This document shows, piece by piece, positions 63,269 to 64,000 of a stretch of 64,000 bases of DNA. The position numbers were made by a program, and so were the translations under genes. A model generated the notes under the pieces. It was not told the DNA's origin. It made no database searches and worked only from the letters and a program-made list of their open reading frames with translations. This DNA comes from Ruegeria sp. ANG-S4 (GTDB lineage: Bacteria > Pseudomonadota > Alphaproteobacteria > Rhodobacterales > Rhodobacteraceae). Location of the stretch: NCBI RefSeq assembly GCF_000814005.1, contig NZ_JWLK01000010.1:62001-126000 (forward strand), given 5' to 3'. Position 1 is the stretch's first letter; the number at the start of each line of letters is the position of its first letter.

Positions 63269-64000
63269 ATGCTGGACTATTCTCATAACGGCTGGCTTGT
63301 GGCGGCGTCCCTTGCCGTTGCGCTGATGGCCGGTTTCACCGGGCTATACCTGACCCATGGCGCGTCAAGGCTGGACAGCCAAAGGCGTAAGTTCGTTGTG
63401 GCGCTGGCAGCCGTCATTCTGGGTGGCGGCATCTGGTCGATGCACTTTGTGGCCATGTTGGGCCTGCAGCTTCCGATCCTGTTTTACTACGACGCTCTGA
63501 TCACGCTGATTTCGGCGCTGGTTGCGATCCTGATGGTGGGCTTGGCATTGCTGCTACTGCATTTCAGACCCCGCACGATGCAGACCATTGTTGGCGCTGG
63601 CGTGATCGTCGGGCTTGGCATTGTCGTCATGCACTACGTGGGCATGGCGGGGATGGAGCTTTGCCGACCTGTCTACAACCTGACAGATGTGGTGATTGCA
63701 ACAGCCGCGTCTGTCGTTTTGTCGGTTCTGGCAATCTGGGTCGCCTACGACAACCGGACACAGCGCAACATCCTTTTGGGAACAGTGTGCTTCGGTCTTG
63801 CCGTTTTCACGATGCATTTTGTTGCAACAGGCCTGACAGACTTTGTTGCAACGGACAGCCCAGGCGGGGCGGGTCCTGCGCTCAACAATCAGGTGCTGGC
63901 CATGGGCGTAACTGTGTCGGTCTTCCTGATCTGTGGGGCGTTCCTGTTGACCGGCATCAGCTTTATCGGGCCGGAACCCGCGTTGGAAACCGCCGAAAAG
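63269..64000 (+). CDS. MHYT-domain membrane sensor, truncated at window end
   Basis: The frame opens at ATG 63269 and stays open for 244 codons to the window edge. It encodes a seven-helix MHYT domain with the repeated signature visible three times: S-M-H-F-V-A-M, V-M-H-Y-V-G-M and T-M-H-F-V-A-T, proposed to bind copper and sense O2, CO or NO. In known proteins the domain is followed by GGDEF/EAL, a histidine kinase or LytTR output; which follows here is beyond the edge. The upstream gene is divergent. Confidence 0.85.
   Translation, partial: MLDYSHNGWLVAASLAVALMAGFTGLYLTHGASRLDSQRRKFVVALAAVILGGGIWSMHFVAMLGLQLPILFYYDALITLISALVAILMVGLALLLLHFRPRTMQTIVGAGVIVGLGIVVMHYVGMAGMELCRPVYNLTDVVIATAASVVLSVLAIWVAYDNRTQRNILLGTVCFGLAVFTMHFVATGLTDFVATDSPGGAGPALNNQVLAMGVTVSVFLICGAFLLTGISFIGPEPALETAEK

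Noticed and set aside
1-64000. CRISPR arrays, insertion sequences, prophage, tRNA and rRNA genes
   Set aside because: No regularly spaced repeats, transposase or integrase frames, or recognisable tRNA or rRNA sequences were seen on either strand.

Overview
The window looks like the origin-proximal part of a marine alphaproteobacterial chromosome, most likely from the Rhodobacterales (roseobacter group). The evidence is the gene order rsmG-mnmG-mnmE-rho-hemJ / maf-aroE-coaE-dnaQ-secB-fxsA-tim44-mltA-smr, a divergent regB/senC-regA module, a DUF1127 gene, AddAB in place of RecBCD, and coding sequence of moderately high G+C. No rRNA, tRNA, insertion sequence, phage gene or CRISPR array was found.

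Layout. (1) 1-12,236 is housekeeping core. Genes left of about 5.6 kb run leftwards and most genes right of 6.0 kb run rightwards. The 403-bp hemJ-maf gap holds an A+T-rich stretch and DnaA-box-like 9-mers and is the best candidate for oriC. Two perfect 16-bp parS sites lie 3.5 and 5.4 kb away, one overlapping the mnmG start codon and one inside the beginning of rsmG. (2) 12,360-27,983 is an accessory surface-glycan island set between smr and a lipoprotein hydrolase-hslU segment. It holds a PhyH-type oxygenase, a UDP-HexNAc 6-dehydrogenase, a sugar methylase, a polysaccharide transferase-like gene, pseB-pseC, and a divergent two-operon cassette. The cassette has an acyl carrier protein, AMP ligase, SGNH protein, MBOAT and a small membrane protein on one side, and an aldehyde dehydrogenase, SGNH protein, 51-aa membrane protein and GT2 on the other. 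(3) 28,395-35,001 carries a DUF900 lipoprotein, hslU, an MFS transporter, hslV, a DUF1127 gene, paired Lin0512-family genes, a small exported protein and trxA. (4) 34,681-46,504 is a long leftward run: regB, PAS protein, tsaE, amgK-like, murU-like, addB, addA, trxA. (5) 46,593-54,093 holds senC, regA, a SulP transporter, an HD hydrolase, a small exported protein, GT8, ahcY and an extensin-like protein. (6) 54,596-64,000 holds EVE, YciI, gpsA and tsaD leftwards, hemD, mitofilin-like and HemY-like rightwards, a citrate-synthase-like lyase with a CaiB-type CoA transferase, and a truncated MHYT sensor.

Main discovery candidate. The cassette at 19.8-28.0 kb contains every functional class of the Gram-positive Dlt (teichoic-acid D-alanylation) pathway: AMP ligase (A), carrier protein (C), MBOAT (B), membrane-anchored SGNH protein (D, two copies), and a single-pass microprotein with an outside C-terminus ending A-V-Y-E-A-Y (X-like). 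It sits among glycan genes of a Gram-negative bacterium. I infer an envelope- or glycan-acylation system with a tyrosine acyl shuttle. The acyl group and acceptor are unknown; the adjacent aldehyde dehydrogenase could supply the acid.
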